A stretch of DNA of 64,000 bases from Mesostigma viride (GCA_009746045.1 RPFO01000390.1:148501-212500), one strand, 5' to 3'; shown: positions 38,778-50,299, counted from the stretch's first letter. Numbers and translations: made by a program. Notes: generated by a model not told the origin, from the sequence alone.

Positions 38778-41700
38778 CTATCTACTGAGGAAGCCACCCA
38801 GGAAGCCAGCGCCATTGCACTCGCCGCACAGCATTTGCCGCTTGCCCCTGCAGAAGCAATTCGAGGCCACAGCATCGATGCAGTAATGTTAGCACCAACC
38901 AATATATCAAGCAAGACTACTATTCCTGGACGCATGGCGCACCACTGCAATCAAAAGGACTAGCGCAGTTGTCCGAGAGGAAAAGCGCAAAGACCGCGGA
39001 CGCCACGTGGTTGTCTCGGAGGTTCCACAGGGATACGCCCACTGTATGCTCACAAGAACATACTAGTGGTGTAACCACAAAGATAATAAAAGACATTACC
39101 AACTTTTAGCAGGATGTAAGAATCCCAAGAGTGCCAAGCCAGTAACATGGTGAGCATTTCTGGCCGGCGCTGGTGGTCTCATCCACAAGCCTGATGTGAT
39201 CTGGAGCTTACCTGCAAAGCCAGCAGACCTGGCCCTTCTTGAACCTCCCTTGGAAAAAATCCTCTGCATTCTTGCCCGTGCCGTTGCACTGGTTGCAAGG
39301 GACCGAACCTGTGGGAGCAAACCACAGCCAACCCAATACAGCCCAGTCAGGTGTATAGTGTACACTTCGAGACCGCGAGAACAAGATCGTGTAGCATCAA
39401 GCCATCTCATGCCTTGCTGGCCCACGTTGCACTGCGTCACATGTTCGGTGGTGTTAAGTATCTTTAAGACAACTCTGCCCTTTGTGTCACCGCCGTAAAG
39501 TACGAGGGTGGGCGACGACATGCGATGGCCAGCACCCTGTGGAACTCGGCGCAAGGCGTGTGAATGTGCCGCGTAATGCTTGCATCCGGGGGGGTGCCCT
39601 TTTGCCTCATACCGATACCCTGTGCTGGCATTCAACAGTATCGTAGAGATCGCACATCCTCAGGCCTCGGCCCATTGTCTCCATGAGCGTGCGCGGCATG
39701 GTTACCCCAGGATGCCACGAGGGGCATTCAAATAGAGTTTTATCACAAGCACGTGGCTGCGTGAGGCGCATGCCCCGAGCAGGTGCGCACATCTCACGCG
39801 CCAACAGGTGGCAGCACACATGTTCAGCACAGGTGTCCGGTGGTAGCTGAATGCTGGCATATTGATATGGCCAGCACTTGCTTATGTGAACTCTGTATTT
39901 ACCAGCATTCAACTCGGAGAAGAGCTGGGAAGAACTGGGATCTATCAAACGTGCATGGGCTTGGACTCCATTCGGTCCTTGTACTGTTCTACATTTCCCT
40001 CCCCTCCCCAGCCCACCCCACCCTTGCCAACGCGCAAGGCACTCAAGGGCATTGAAAAATGAGGCCAAGGATGGTGTCCCACCACAGAACACTCCTGGGC
40101 ATCTCCACACGTCAGCTTGTTGTTTATAACAAATGGCATGGGACACTCTCACAAAAATATGTACTATTATGCATAGACGTTGTCTGCCCCCACATTTATT
40201 CCCATCAAAGCACACCTCTGCTTAATGTGAGGCATGCTGTAAAGCATATCTTCACCCGGTCCAAAACTAGGTGTAGAGAGTGAACGGCTACGGATACTAT
40301 AAATGTAACTTCGCCTTCACACTTGGTCCCGAATAGGTGACTAGTGTACCACCTAGGCATGCACGAAAAGTACCTTCGCCTTCACACTTGTTGCAGAATA
40401 GGCTCTTCTTCGCGGTTTTGGTGGGCTCCTCGGTGGGCTCGGGCGCCTCCTGCGACAAACGGATGACAAAGGAATAGCACAAGGATAACAATAGATTATA
40501 CGAGGACAAAAAACGGATAACAGAAAATAACAACAGGATAACAGATTGTTATCCAGAGGATAACAAAAGGTATTTTAAAAAGATTTCAAAAGGATAACAA
40601 AGCTCGAACAAGGCCAAACAGATGAAGTCAAACTAAGCAAAACAGGGTCTATTTGAATCAGCAGGACAAAATCTGGCAAGGTCTACAATGCAAACGGTAC
40701 ACTGTAGGATGCCTTACAAGATTCCATCCGCTTAAAGAAGAGCTGAGCCGATTCTAGTGCCAGAGTGCATGGGGGATAAACGATTTGCAGGAAACAGACA
40801 AGTATTATTCCCCCTCTCCCGGAATCTTAGGACAGCTTGCAAGTGCCAAGCTGCGAATAAATATCATGGACCTCTCATGCTGTCTGGGAGCGCAAACATG
40901 CAGTTGCATAGCGCCAAAACACCAAAAACAGATAAGAGTATTTCCAACCCGTCGCAGAGACCGCGACCAAAGGGAGTTTACAAGCTAAACAACTGGAATC
41001 CCACCCACCTGCGCCAAGCAGACCACGTTTCGGTTAAAGCCTGTAAGGGCCAAAATCAAGCAAACGTAAAGGCAAGGAATATGAACCCATTACAACCTTT
41101 ATATTTGGAATCAGAAGTGAGATTACATCAAACGGCAATGCTCCGAAGGTACGTGGAACGTCGTCCTCAGTGGATAAGGTTTACGAATTTCGTGAAATTC
41201 AAGATAAACATACGTGCGCGAGCGGATGGGATTGGGCAGGCAGCCTTCGGACCAATTATTCCCGCTGGAGACGCCCGGCACACTAGACGACCTGCAAGTA
41301 TCGACGCGAAAGGATAAGATAAGCTCCAGACCGTCGGTCATCATGCCCTGCAGAACACTGACTAGCCATCGGAAGGAGCCTATAATTTCTTGAAACATAC
41401 CGTGTGAATGGCATACTGCCCCCGACTGTTCACGGACACAAGAAGAGGAAACTTGCGCGATGGCTGCCATTGTCCGTTAAAGATTATGCGAAAATGCTGC
41501 GAAGAGCAACTAAGAAAGTGGTAGGCACGCACGGCGAAGTCGTCACCAGGGCGAATTGGCTTCTGATCTACGCACAAACGGCGCAATGAGGTCGCCCAGT
41601 TGCACAAGTCGCTGGTTCGCGGCGTGCCGGCCGCAGCAATGTCAGGTCAGGGACTCCGGGTGGTGCCTACTGAAAAATGCATGTTGAAATATATTGTGCA

Positions 41701-42502
41701 AATCCTGCCGGAAATTCACGACGGTTCGTTCTGTTCGCCGCTATAGCTCAGTGGTAGAGCGCGGCTTTCGTAAGGCTGAGGTCCAGGTTTCAATCACCTG
41801 TAGCGGCTAATGTTTTAGCTTTTTTTTGTTCCACTTTGGCCACGGCCGGCGATCTCTGGTGTCGACGTGCGTTCGCGCCGCTATAGCTCAGTGGTAGAGC
41901 GCGGCTTTCGTAAGGCTGAGGTCCAGGTTTCAATCACCTGTAGCGGCTGGATACGTTTTGTGGGTTTTTTCCAGGTCGATAGTTTTTTGAAAAATTTTAA
42001 ATTTTTCTTTCTAAATTTCAAAGTATCTTAAAACTTTTCGTGAAATGTGCAGGGAGATGCTTGTGGTCCGGAAGTGGCGATAAGGTGAAGATTTTAACGT
42101 CTGCTTCGAAAGGATCTTTTCATGAATGTTTTTGTCCTGCGATCAGTGTGATGCTACAGTAGGTACTCATGCTAGGCCTCGCCGGTTCAGGGCCCTCGGC
42201 CGTTTCAGAGTCTCTGCTGCGCATGTGCGGCGTGGGCACTGGGCAACAACAACAACATCAACAGGCCTAGCCGGGCGCTTTGTAGTTTGTACATACAAGC
42301 GCCGTGGTTGGCCGTTCGAATCCAATGTTCCCGCGAACGTAATTCTTGCACAGCGTTTCCCGCGTGCCCTGCGATAGTTATTTATGCACACTGTCCCCAA
42401 TTGCTCGCAGGTGACGCAAACCAGCGTGCCCCCCACGCTGGCCTTGTCACAACCCAAGCATTTTGTCTGTGGGACAACGTTGGCAGGCCTTTTTTGTTCC
42501 AT
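38778..42502 (-). CDS. Small DnaJ-type (CxxCxGxG) zinc-finger protein, 4 exons, about 117 aa
   Basis: Exons on the minus strand: 42502-42392, 40449-40374, 39308-39212, 38847-38778, all GT-AG and in phase. Cysteine motifs in order: CLGC, CVTC, CNKCEGEG, CNQCNGTG, CWLC, CGECNGAG, ending GFLGGFLSR. GRFKKGQVCWLCRGKRQ is typical of the plant and algal DnaJ-related zinc-finger proteins of the BSD2 type, which lack a J domain and often act as plastid or assembly chaperones. The start at 42502 (MEQKRPANVV) is the shortest choice; an upstream in-frame Met at 42580 or an unseen exon could add a transit peptide. It is divergent from the phosphatase-fold gene at 42871. Confidence 0.82.
40301..40331 (-). 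repeat. 5' splice-site echo of zinc-finger exon 40449-40374
   Basis: In minus sense, CCAAGTGTGAAGGCGAAG copies the exon end ACAAGTGTGAAGGCGAAG, 65 bp into the intron; the donor GT is changed to TT. Confidence 0.7.
41737..41808 (+). tRNA. tRNA-Thr (anticodon CGU), copy 1
   Basis: A 7-bp acceptor stem (GCCGCTA with TAGCGGC), D arm GCTC/GAGC, anticodon loop TTCGTAA with CGT at 41769-41771, and T arm CAGGT/ACCTG all fold. The discriminator base is T and a T-rich run follows (41820-41828), suitable as a Pol III terminator. No CCA is encoded, as expected in eukaryotes. Confidence 0.93.
41877..41948 (+). tRNA. tRNA-Thr (anticodon CGU), copy 2
   Basis: Identical in sequence to the copy 140 bp upstream, with the anticodon at 41909-41911 and T-runs downstream. 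Flanks of the two copies differ, so only the mature gene is conserved. Both lie in the first intron of the zinc-finger gene, on the opposite strand. Confidence 0.93.
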
Positions 42503-42870
42503 GGACTGTGCCGTGTAGATAGGCCATTTGTGGCTGAAGCTGAAGTACAACCCACGGATATGTGCGCAACATCGAAACAAGTTTGCCTTCGTTGCGCGTA
42601 TCTGAGCGGTCTAAATCACTTGGTACAGTATAAATCACTGGGTGGGGTCTTATGAACCTTCACACGAGGTCATACGAACCCAGTGAAGATGCACGGATGA
42701 CCGAGGCATCCACAGCACACGCTGATTGGCGCTTGCGGCCAGTAGAAACTCTTTAGTGTGAGCGGGCTTGCCCCTCAATTTGTATAAGCTCAAGTCTTAT
42801 TAAGTTATCATGAAGGCATGCGTGTAAGGCAGCGCTAGTGCGACAACAGAGCTAAGCAAAGCGTCTCAGA

Positions 42871-45800
42871 ATGAAGCTTGTAAACGTCTTAGTGCTCGTT
42901 TCGCTGGTATCGGCGCTGCTGATGATCAGTAATTTCTCGAGCCAGCGTTCGGAGATGTTAGACACCCGGAGCGGCCGCCGTCTTCTCAGCTCGTTCATGC
43001 CCAGGGGAGTGCCCATTTGGCGGGAAATGCTTTCTTCGGTGCGCCGCCCAATGAAATCCGTAGCTAGCACCTTGGGCAGCCGAGTCCAGCACAGTTTGCC
43101 AGCCCCTATCGCCCGCGCTGCGGCAAAACCGCTGGCGAAAAGCGTCCGCGACGAGCCGAAGATCGAGCGGCGGCTCGCGCAGACCATCATTGTCATGCGG
43201 CACTGCGCCACCTCCCCGTTACACCGGTACCCGTTCGAGAACACCACGTGGGATGGATCGGCTGCCAGTGGATGGGGGCGGCTGACGCCCGTGGGATTGG
43301 GGCAGTGCTTTGAGTTTGGCGAAAACCTCCGGAAGCGCTACATCGAGAGGGAGAGCCTGGTTCCGCCGGTCTACTCAAAGTCAAACATGTAAGTCTTCTG
43401 CAGTCTCCTTCCTTACTAGAAATGTGCTTACACTTGGCAGAAGACAATTCTACTTCCCCCCCCCCCTTTTTCACTCGCCTGTCCCTTGCCCCTGGAGCAG
43501 ATCACTACTCGTACCTCATGCCCAGGTGTCAGCTCCGGATCTGTCAGTAATTGCCATCCCCCCGCAAGTGCACATACATGCCCATTCATGCCCTTTCATG
43601 CTCACTCATGCCCACTCATGCCCACTCATGCCCGATCATGCCCACACATGCCCACTCATGCCCGATCATGCCCACACATGCATTACTTGCCCCTAAATCG
43701 GCTGCCCCATTTATTTGCGGGATCCCCTCTCATGCCCCTTTGGTTCCTCTTACCTTAATGCCCCGTCCATGCCCCTTCCATGCCCATCGCATGCCCATCG
43801 CATGCCCATGCCTGCCACCTATCCCTTTCCCACCCACCCCACGACACCCGCCCGCAGGTACGTGCGCGCGGTCCGGCTCGAGCGAACGGTCGACTCCGCC
43901 ATGGCCGTGCTGCTGGCCATGTTCCCCCCCATGAACAGCAGCTACGCGCAGATTCGCGGCGTGCTCGACACCAACTGCGCCTGCCTTGGCCAGCCGCCCG
44001 CGCGCGCAACCCCGTCCAAGGTCAAAGTCAAGGTCAAGGGCAAGGTCAAGGCAAAGTTTGTGCCCAGGCCGCTCCCGCCATGGGTGGTCGAGGGGGTACC
44101 GGAGGGGGTCGGGTATACCAAGGACTGTCTCATGAACTGCCTGGGCATTCGCATCGGCGGGTTTGGGATTCTGTCCCCCGCACCGCCGGTGTTCCCCTGG
44201 GGCAAGTGGTCGCCGATGCAGCATACCGCCGTGGACGCGCCGCTCCCGCCGGAGGTGGATGCCATGCTCATGCAGGCAAAGGTGCGGGATGGAACATGTA
44301 CTTCGTTTTATTCTTTTTTTCCTCTTCTTTTCTTTACACGATAGGCTTGATTATGTGAATGGTTGTTTGGTGCTCATGCAGGGCAAGGTGCTCTGGGGGG
44401 GGGGGGGGGCCCATGGGAGGGGAGGCGGAAGGGAAAGAGAGAGAGGGTTTTCATTCTTTTGGGATGACATTTAGTAGTAAATGATTAAGACATGCGCGAG
44501 CTTCCACGGTCCGGATCTTCCAGAGGGTAGCCCTGCGCTGATTTCAGGCCTTGTTTGATTGGTGTATGCTGGGTAGTTGTAAGGCAAGAGGTTCATGGGG
44601 CGGATGGTTGTTTGATGCTCAGGCAAGGACGTGTGACCGATCAGGACAAAAATATGACGTAGGGTATATTGAACACACGCATGGTGCTGTTTTTTAGTAA
44701 GATGCACCGGATGTGACAATGTCTATCATGTGAACGGATCACATGGGTCGCATGGGCACGTGCACAGGGAGGACATCAACTGCTGCTGCTCTTAGCTGGC
44801 GGAGTCCTCTGATCTGGGTGCTTAGCACAGAAAGGGCAGGCGTGTGCTAGGAACACTTCACAGGTAGTGGGCCACCCGGAATAGATGTGACTCGCAGATG
44901 CCTACATTAGGTAGAATGAAAGGTTCTTATATGACCCATGGCCCATGACCCGTGACCCACGACCCATGACCGATGACCCATGCCCAATTCACATGACCCC
45001 TTCAACACAACCCGTGCTTTAGGTAACAATCTACCCATCCCCGTTCCGTGACCAATGAATGTTGCCCCTTGTGCGGTCGCGCAGGTGTGCCCCCACTGGG
45101 CGCGCGCCGAGCGCCACCTGGTCGAGTCCCTCGTGTGGCGAGAGAAGGAGGCCCACGAGTGGTCCAACACAAAGGACGCGATCCTCGCGCTCAGCATGAG
45201 CGAGAACGGGGAGGTGTGCGACCTGGCGGCCGAGACCATGTGTCGCCAGGTGTCCGGGATGGACCTGGCGAATCTTTACGACAACATCATGGCGCACGAG
45301 GTCTCCGGGCGCCAGTACCAACCGGCCGAGCTGCTGGGTTTCCGCAAACGCCTCAAGGCCGCCAAGGAGTGGATCATGCGCGCGCGGTACCACAGGGACA
45401 TCGGCCGAGAGGCCGGTGGGATTTTACTGGGCGACATCATCTGGCGCATGACGCAGCGCAAGAACTTCCGGAACGAGGCCGCCCAGGGGGCCAGCATGGT
45501 GCTGTACGTGGCGCAGGAGAGCACGCTACTGGGCTTGATGGCCACGTTAGGTATCGAGAACCCTCCGATCCTGAACTTTGGGTCGCACGTCGTGTTCGAG
45601 CTGTGGGAGCCTGCGCCGACGACGCCGCTTCTATCGCCGCCAGGTGGCGGTGTCATCGACTGGCAGGTGCGGATCACATTTGACAACGAGGACGTCCAGC
45701 TGCAGGGTGTGCGGGGCTGCCCCACGGGCGTGTGCAGCCTGCACGAGTTTGTGGATGGCCTGATCGTGCACACGACCGACGTCAAGTCGGTGTGCCCCAA

Positions 45801-45969
45801 GGCACTCGAGAATGCTCCCATCGCGGCGCTACTGCCCAAGCAGGAGCAGGAGGCGGCTGCGGCCGCGCTGGCGCAGGTGGCGGGGGCGGGGTCGGTCTCA
45901 AAAGCAAAGCCGAACACGAGGGTGGACGCGTTGCATACAATGGACCCGGTCAACTCCATGTTGACTTGA
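42871..45969 (+). CDS. Secreted histidine-acid-phosphatase-fold protein with degenerate active site (3 exons, 608 aa)
   Basis: Exons 42871-43388, 43858-44281 and 45085-45969; phases agree. The N-terminus MKLVNVLVLVSLVSALLMIS is a signal peptide or anchor. The fold is recognised from IIVMRHCATSPLHRYP, GRLTPVGLGQCFEFGENLRK, YVRAVRLERTVDSAMAVLLA and the C-terminal YVAQESTLLGLMATLG followed by GSHVVFELWE. In active members the first motif is RHGxRxP and the last contains HD before T(T/L). Here they read RHCATSP and QE, so the second Arg, the second His and the Asp donor are replaced. A Lys/Val repeat (KVKVKVKGKVKAK) is inserted in exon 2. It is longer than typical acid phosphatases (about 400-450 aa). 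Likely a pseudoenzyme or an altered activity. Confidence 0.82.
44353..44632 (+). repeat. Two 5' splice-site echoes of phosphatase-fold exon 43858-44281
   Basis: The exon end ATGCTCATGCAGGCAAAG plus GTGCGG is copied as GTGCTCATGCAGGGCAAG plus GTGCTC (donor at 44388, 106 bp further) and again, shortened, as ATGCTCAGGCAAGGACGTGT near 44615. The two intronic copies share an upstream ATGGTTGTTTGRTGCTCA absent from the exon. Confidence 0.7.
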
Positions 45970-46195
45970 TAGAGATTGAGGATTTGAATTTGGTCATTTA
46001 AAAGGGGAGATTAGTGCCTGTTTTGTGACCTGGCTGTTGCTTAGTTACTGGAGTCGTGGAATGCGTGACGGCAGGGGTTTGTGGGTTAACTAGCCAGTGG
46101 GTTCATCGGTATGAATGGGGGCGCATGTTCGGTTCCGATCATGTTGGTGGTTGTGGATGAAAACTGGATTACAGATACGGCATTAGCATCGGTTG
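45970..46195. other. 3' flank of the phosphatase-fold gene
   Basis: Nothing recognisable apart from the likely 3' UTR and the start of the retroelement cluster. Confidence 0.5.
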
Positions 46196-46700
46196 CTTAA
46201 TTAAGAACATGTCTCCTACCCCAGTGCTTACTCCTAGACACTCCCGGCCAGTGGCTCGAAACACACGCCCTGATCAAGCAAGCTATTTCCGGCCCCACCG
46301 TCTAGGTCATCTAGTCGCTCTACACGTAAGCCAGCCATAATTTCAATGCACAAGGGACACATTTCCATCACCATTCATATTAATTCATCATCCTGAACGA
46401 CTCGAACACGCGGACAAGATAACGGCAGGCTCGAGCTGTACCATGGTCCGGATTCTCCCGATTTCTGGCCTGCGCTGGTTGTCTCCTTGATGTCTCCGTG
46501 GGGAGTATTCGTAACACATATCCCTGAGAAGGAGCAGGGCTTTTAATGCATTCTGAGCTACGACCAGCAGGTGGGGTGATGTAAACTTCTACCTACTAGA
46601 TCTGGGTGCACCTGCACCACCATGGTGTATCATACCAAAAGAGGCCTGACATGGGGTGGAAGAAGATCATGGCTAAGCAATGGCTAGGCCCACATGATGG
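46196..46700 (-). mobile_element. SINE-like copy interrupted by a retroelement insertion
   Basis: TTAATTAAGAACATGTCTCC (to 46216) and GTCTCCGTGGGGAGTATTCG (from 46492) are the two halves of one SINE-like copy, split by the element at 46217-46489. The remainder to about 46700 follows the family at 30754-31003, read in the same direction. Confidence 0.7.
46217..46489 (+). mobile_element. Reverse-transcriptase family, 5'-truncated 273-bp insertion
   Basis: It is flanked by ATGTCTCC at 46209-46216 and 46490-46497. The sequence matches the 3' UTR at 50560-50829 and, inverted, 32740-33010, and ends CTGGTTGTCTCCTTG. Confidence 0.78.
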
Positions 46701-47350
46701 GATCCACACCATATGTATTAGCTCTTAAGTAGTAATTAAGCTAATACATATGGTGTGAATCCCATCATAGGCATACAAACCCATGGTTGTCTCCTTGTCC
46801 TTGACATGGGCGTGGGCCACGTTGGCTATAAGCCTCACTATGATACATATACAGTAGAGGACAGCTCAGATGAGCGTTAATTATATCCCCCTCTCTAGTG
46901 ACTATTTTTGTGGGCTTTCCGGCCCGCGCCCCGCTGCTGGCGGCCCGGCACCTGCCGGCCATGCCTCGCCACCGACCCGGCCCGCTCTCTACCGACAGGA
47001 CCCCAAGGTCCTGGCCGCCCGGTACCGCCTCAATCGTAACCGGGACCCGCGCTGCTGAAACCGGTGCTCAAGGCCGCCCTTGTGGAGGTCTACGCACATG
47101 CTCAGGACGCAGAGGCGGCCCAGTGCATCGCGCGGATGCCAAGGCCTGTCAAGCTCGCAACTAGGGCAAGGAAATTACGTGAGCTCGGCGGCCAGCGGCA
47201 GCGCACCCCGGTGGAGCACACATGGGACGGGGTGGTGCCGGTCAGCCTTGACCGCTGGTTGGCCCACAACGTTTCCTTGACAGACCTGTGGGGCCCGCGC
47301 CCGGCCCCCCCCCCACCGCTTCACCCCGAGACGGCCGCACGTCTTGATAT

Positions 47351-47588
47351 CAAGGAGACAACCATGCAGCGCAGGCCAGAAATCGGGAGAATCCGGACCA
47401 TGGTAGCTCGAGCCTGCCGTTATCTTGTCCGCGTGTTCGAGTCGTTCAGGATGATGAAGATGAATGGTGATGGAAATGTGTATCCTTGTGCATTGAAATT
47501 ATGGCTGGCTTACGCGTAGAGCGACTAGATGACCTGGCTAGACGGTGGGGCCGGAAACAGCATGCTTGATCAGGGCGTGTGTTTCGCC
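47351..47588 (-). mobile_element. Truncated RT-family insertion inside the RT element, 11-bp target duplication
   Basis: CGTCTTGATAT occurs at 47340-47350 and 47589-47599. Between them lies the inverse of the family 3' end (CAAGGAGACAACC onward). It is the same family as its host, inserted in the opposite orientation. Confidence 0.75.
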
Positions 47589-48275
47589 CGTCTTGATATG
47601 TCGAATGCCGGGTATGAATGCGCTGGTAGTTGGTTGGATCGTCATAGACTCAGCCCAAGTACGCCTACGCCTTGCCGCCCTTAGCCGTTCTAAGACAGCA
47701 GCAGAGAAGCGTATACCTATGCCCATAGCCACCTATGATTTCACCACTCTATATACCACACTATAGATTTGCACGATTTGAAAGCTCGTTCCGATAGCCT
47801 CCTTACTCGTCTGTATGCACGTCGGCCTCACGGGCGCAACTACCTGCACGTGCGTATTTCTCAGACCAAGCCCACGGCGCAACGTGGCTCTCAGGGATTG
47901 CGGCAGTTGCTATCGTGCGGGATGGTTATAATTATATTATCACGAATTAAGGCTGACCTTGTTCATTGGATCTCTTATCTTGTTGATAACACCTTCATTT
48001 GTTTTGCGGGCAATGTATATAGCATCCCTATGGGCACTAACTGTGCCGGGCTCCTTGCAAACCTCTATCTATACACTTATGAGCTTGCATTCATGGAGAA
48101 TCTCATTGCCTCAAACGATGATGTTCTCATCAGGCGTTTTATCCATACATGTCGATACATTGATGATGTCATCGCTTTCGACAACCCTGATTTCGCAACC
48201 CATTTGTATATCACCGCTGGTCTGCCTGGCATCTACCCGCAAGCGTCCCTCACATTAAAGCTCACGTCGGAGGAT

Positions 48276-48403
48276 TAATTAATTAATTAATTAATTAGAC
48301 TCGTGCTCCCGTTGGGGAGTCACGGAGCATTAACCCCGATGGATGGATGGATGGGTGCAAACATTCCTACCGGTCTATAATCTATCTACATTGGCTACAT
48401 ACT
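48276..48403 (-). mobile_element. Short SINE-like insertion in the RT reading frame, 12-bp target duplication
   Basis: ACGTCGGAGGAT occurs at 48264-48275 and 48404-48415. The 128-bp insert starts with a TTAA-type repeat, then the hairpin CTCCC-GTTG-GGGAG, and contains GGAT repeats. The RT frame before the insert (LKLTSED) and after the second target copy (THCNYLDL) are in register, so the insertion hit an intact stretch of gene. Confidence 0.88.
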
Positions 48404-48890
48404 ACGTCGGAGGATACTCATTGCAATTACCTCGATCTTAACATTACCCATAACAAGAAGGGCTGGCGTACGGCTATCTATGATAAGCGCAAGGATCCTG
48501 AATACCAGCAAATAAAATTCCTTTTATTCGTTACCCCGATATTCACAGTCTCCTTTCCCACACAGCAAAATATGGTGTTGTTCTTTCTCAGTTACATCGT
48601 TTTTCCCGTCTTTGTTCTTATCGTGTCGATTTCATCACGACTCTTGTTGAACTCTTGCATCGTTTATTGGTCAAAGACTATGACCAAGACATTATGCTCC
48701 GTCAAGTCCGATGTTTTTTGCAACGTCACCTGGACATCTGTTCGGTGCTGCCCCTTGGCACAAGCTCTACAAACAGGTCGTGGACCGGCTGGATCGCGTA
48801 GTATCTCCGCACATCTGAACCCTGTGATGCCAGATCTCCTTTGCGGCCGTTCCGAGCTTGGCACTGGATTCGTTGTCCACATCGTGTCAC

Positions 48891-50299
48891 GGACGCGAGC
48901 TAGCTATGTCATCCGGGCGCCCACTATGCACAAGACCGGTGACGTGCGCAAGGAATTTGTTTTCTACGCATTTGCGACAAAGGCTAGTGACCGGGGGGGG
49001 GACACTAGCACTTGCAGCATAATAAGAGCGGACGAAAGTGTACGTGCGCGCACGCCGGGCCAGGCACAGCTGGGCGCGCGCAGCACTGACTTGAGCGGAC
49101 GGCAGCACGTCAAGTGCGCAGTGTCGAAAGGATCATACGCGTGTTAGTGGACAGCTGGAGCTGGAGCTGGACTGCTGGACTTCAACAGCGCCGAGGCTAT
49201 TGACAGGCCAGGTGTCTTTGTGGTGTAGAATATAGCGCGGGTCAACGTTATGAGGACTGGACAGAAAATGGAAAAGGACAATTTGCGGTGCGGAGCCAGA
49301 TCGCTGGAATGAATGCGAAATCGCTGGCAGCCCTACAAAGGGATTTCTTAATCTAGAAAGGAACGATTAGACGCTTGCAATTGTTGCTGGGCCACTCACA
49401 CGCAAGGTGTGAGGCTGTGAGCGTGCAGATTGTCTGAAGGATATTATGCTTCGACCTTGGTGGACGTGACTCAATGTCGGACATTCCCAGGGACAGAAAA
49501 GCCAGAGCCTCTAGGAGATGAGATCGGCAACAGGGTAGCAATTTAGATTTGTCGGGATGCCTTTCTGCTTTTGTTGACATGTGTGGTAGAAAGCCAGGAC
49601 GGCAACTGGAATGCGGTTTCTATTTGCATGGTTCAGGCAGCAAGATAGTTTTGGCATTCCTGGCTGGACTGACAAGTGTGGCGTGTGTCATGCGTGTGGC
49701 ATGACGAATGGTTTGGTTGGTTCATAGTCGAAGAGGACTCTCACGCAGCGTGTAGTCTCTTCGAGTTTCTCGTTAGTGGCCTTCGTGTTTCTCCCTTTCC
49801 TTGGGAGCAAGGCCGGTAGCATGTCATGGAGCGCTGCCTAAGTGCGGGCTCGTGCGCATGGAGTGCATCGATATTGAGACTATCAACGTGTTGTAATTGT
49901 ATTAACTTTCTCAATAAATTCCGCATGTGCGGCTTCATCATCAGACTGTGCAAAGTGTGTGTTGTGAAAGCATTGTTCTATAGCAGGGGAGGCAAAAGCA
50001 TCATCTTGCACCATCATATTGTCGCAATTAGAGTAGTTGGAGCCTCTAGCTAACGCCCCAGCAAGTATATTCAAACGCGGCACGCGACGGTACACAAGGG
50101 GATCAATAAGGTGGTCATCAGGCACGAGGGACAGTTCCTTGTCCTCGGCTGAGAGCCCTCTTTTCGTTAATCATGGGACTGGTCCTCGCCCACCCCACAG
50201 GGCATGCGGTTAAGGCAGGCGCGTCAGCTCAGCTCATTTGTGTTTTACCAAAGCTGAGTGGCCAGCCGCCATCGGTGCGCCGGAGATTGTGGCACGCAG
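48891..50299. other. Gene-free stretch
   Basis: No exon or repeat of note recognised beyond scattered open frames below 80 codons. Confidence 0.4.

Larger units (their letters stand above)
47064..48890 (+). pseudogene. Reverse-transcriptase retroelement (Penelope-like?), broken by two nested insertions
   Basis: RT motifs: IATYDFTTLYTTL (47736-47765), then IPMGTNCAGLLANLYLYTYE near 48025-48085 and CRYIDDVIAFDNP with catalytic YIDD near 48155-48185, then NYLDLNI and DKRKDPE (48420-48500) and LSQLHRFSRLCSYRV near 48590-48630. Breaks: a 2-nt shift with stop at 47762, the insertions at 47351-47588 and 48276-48403, and further frame changes after 48500. The IPMGTNC...YIDD arrangement resembles the Penelope-like or Naiad/Chlamys-type RTs reported from green algae and animals; that placement is a guess. 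No GIY-YIG domain was found. The upstream part (47064-47350) is unassigned. Confidence 0.75.
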
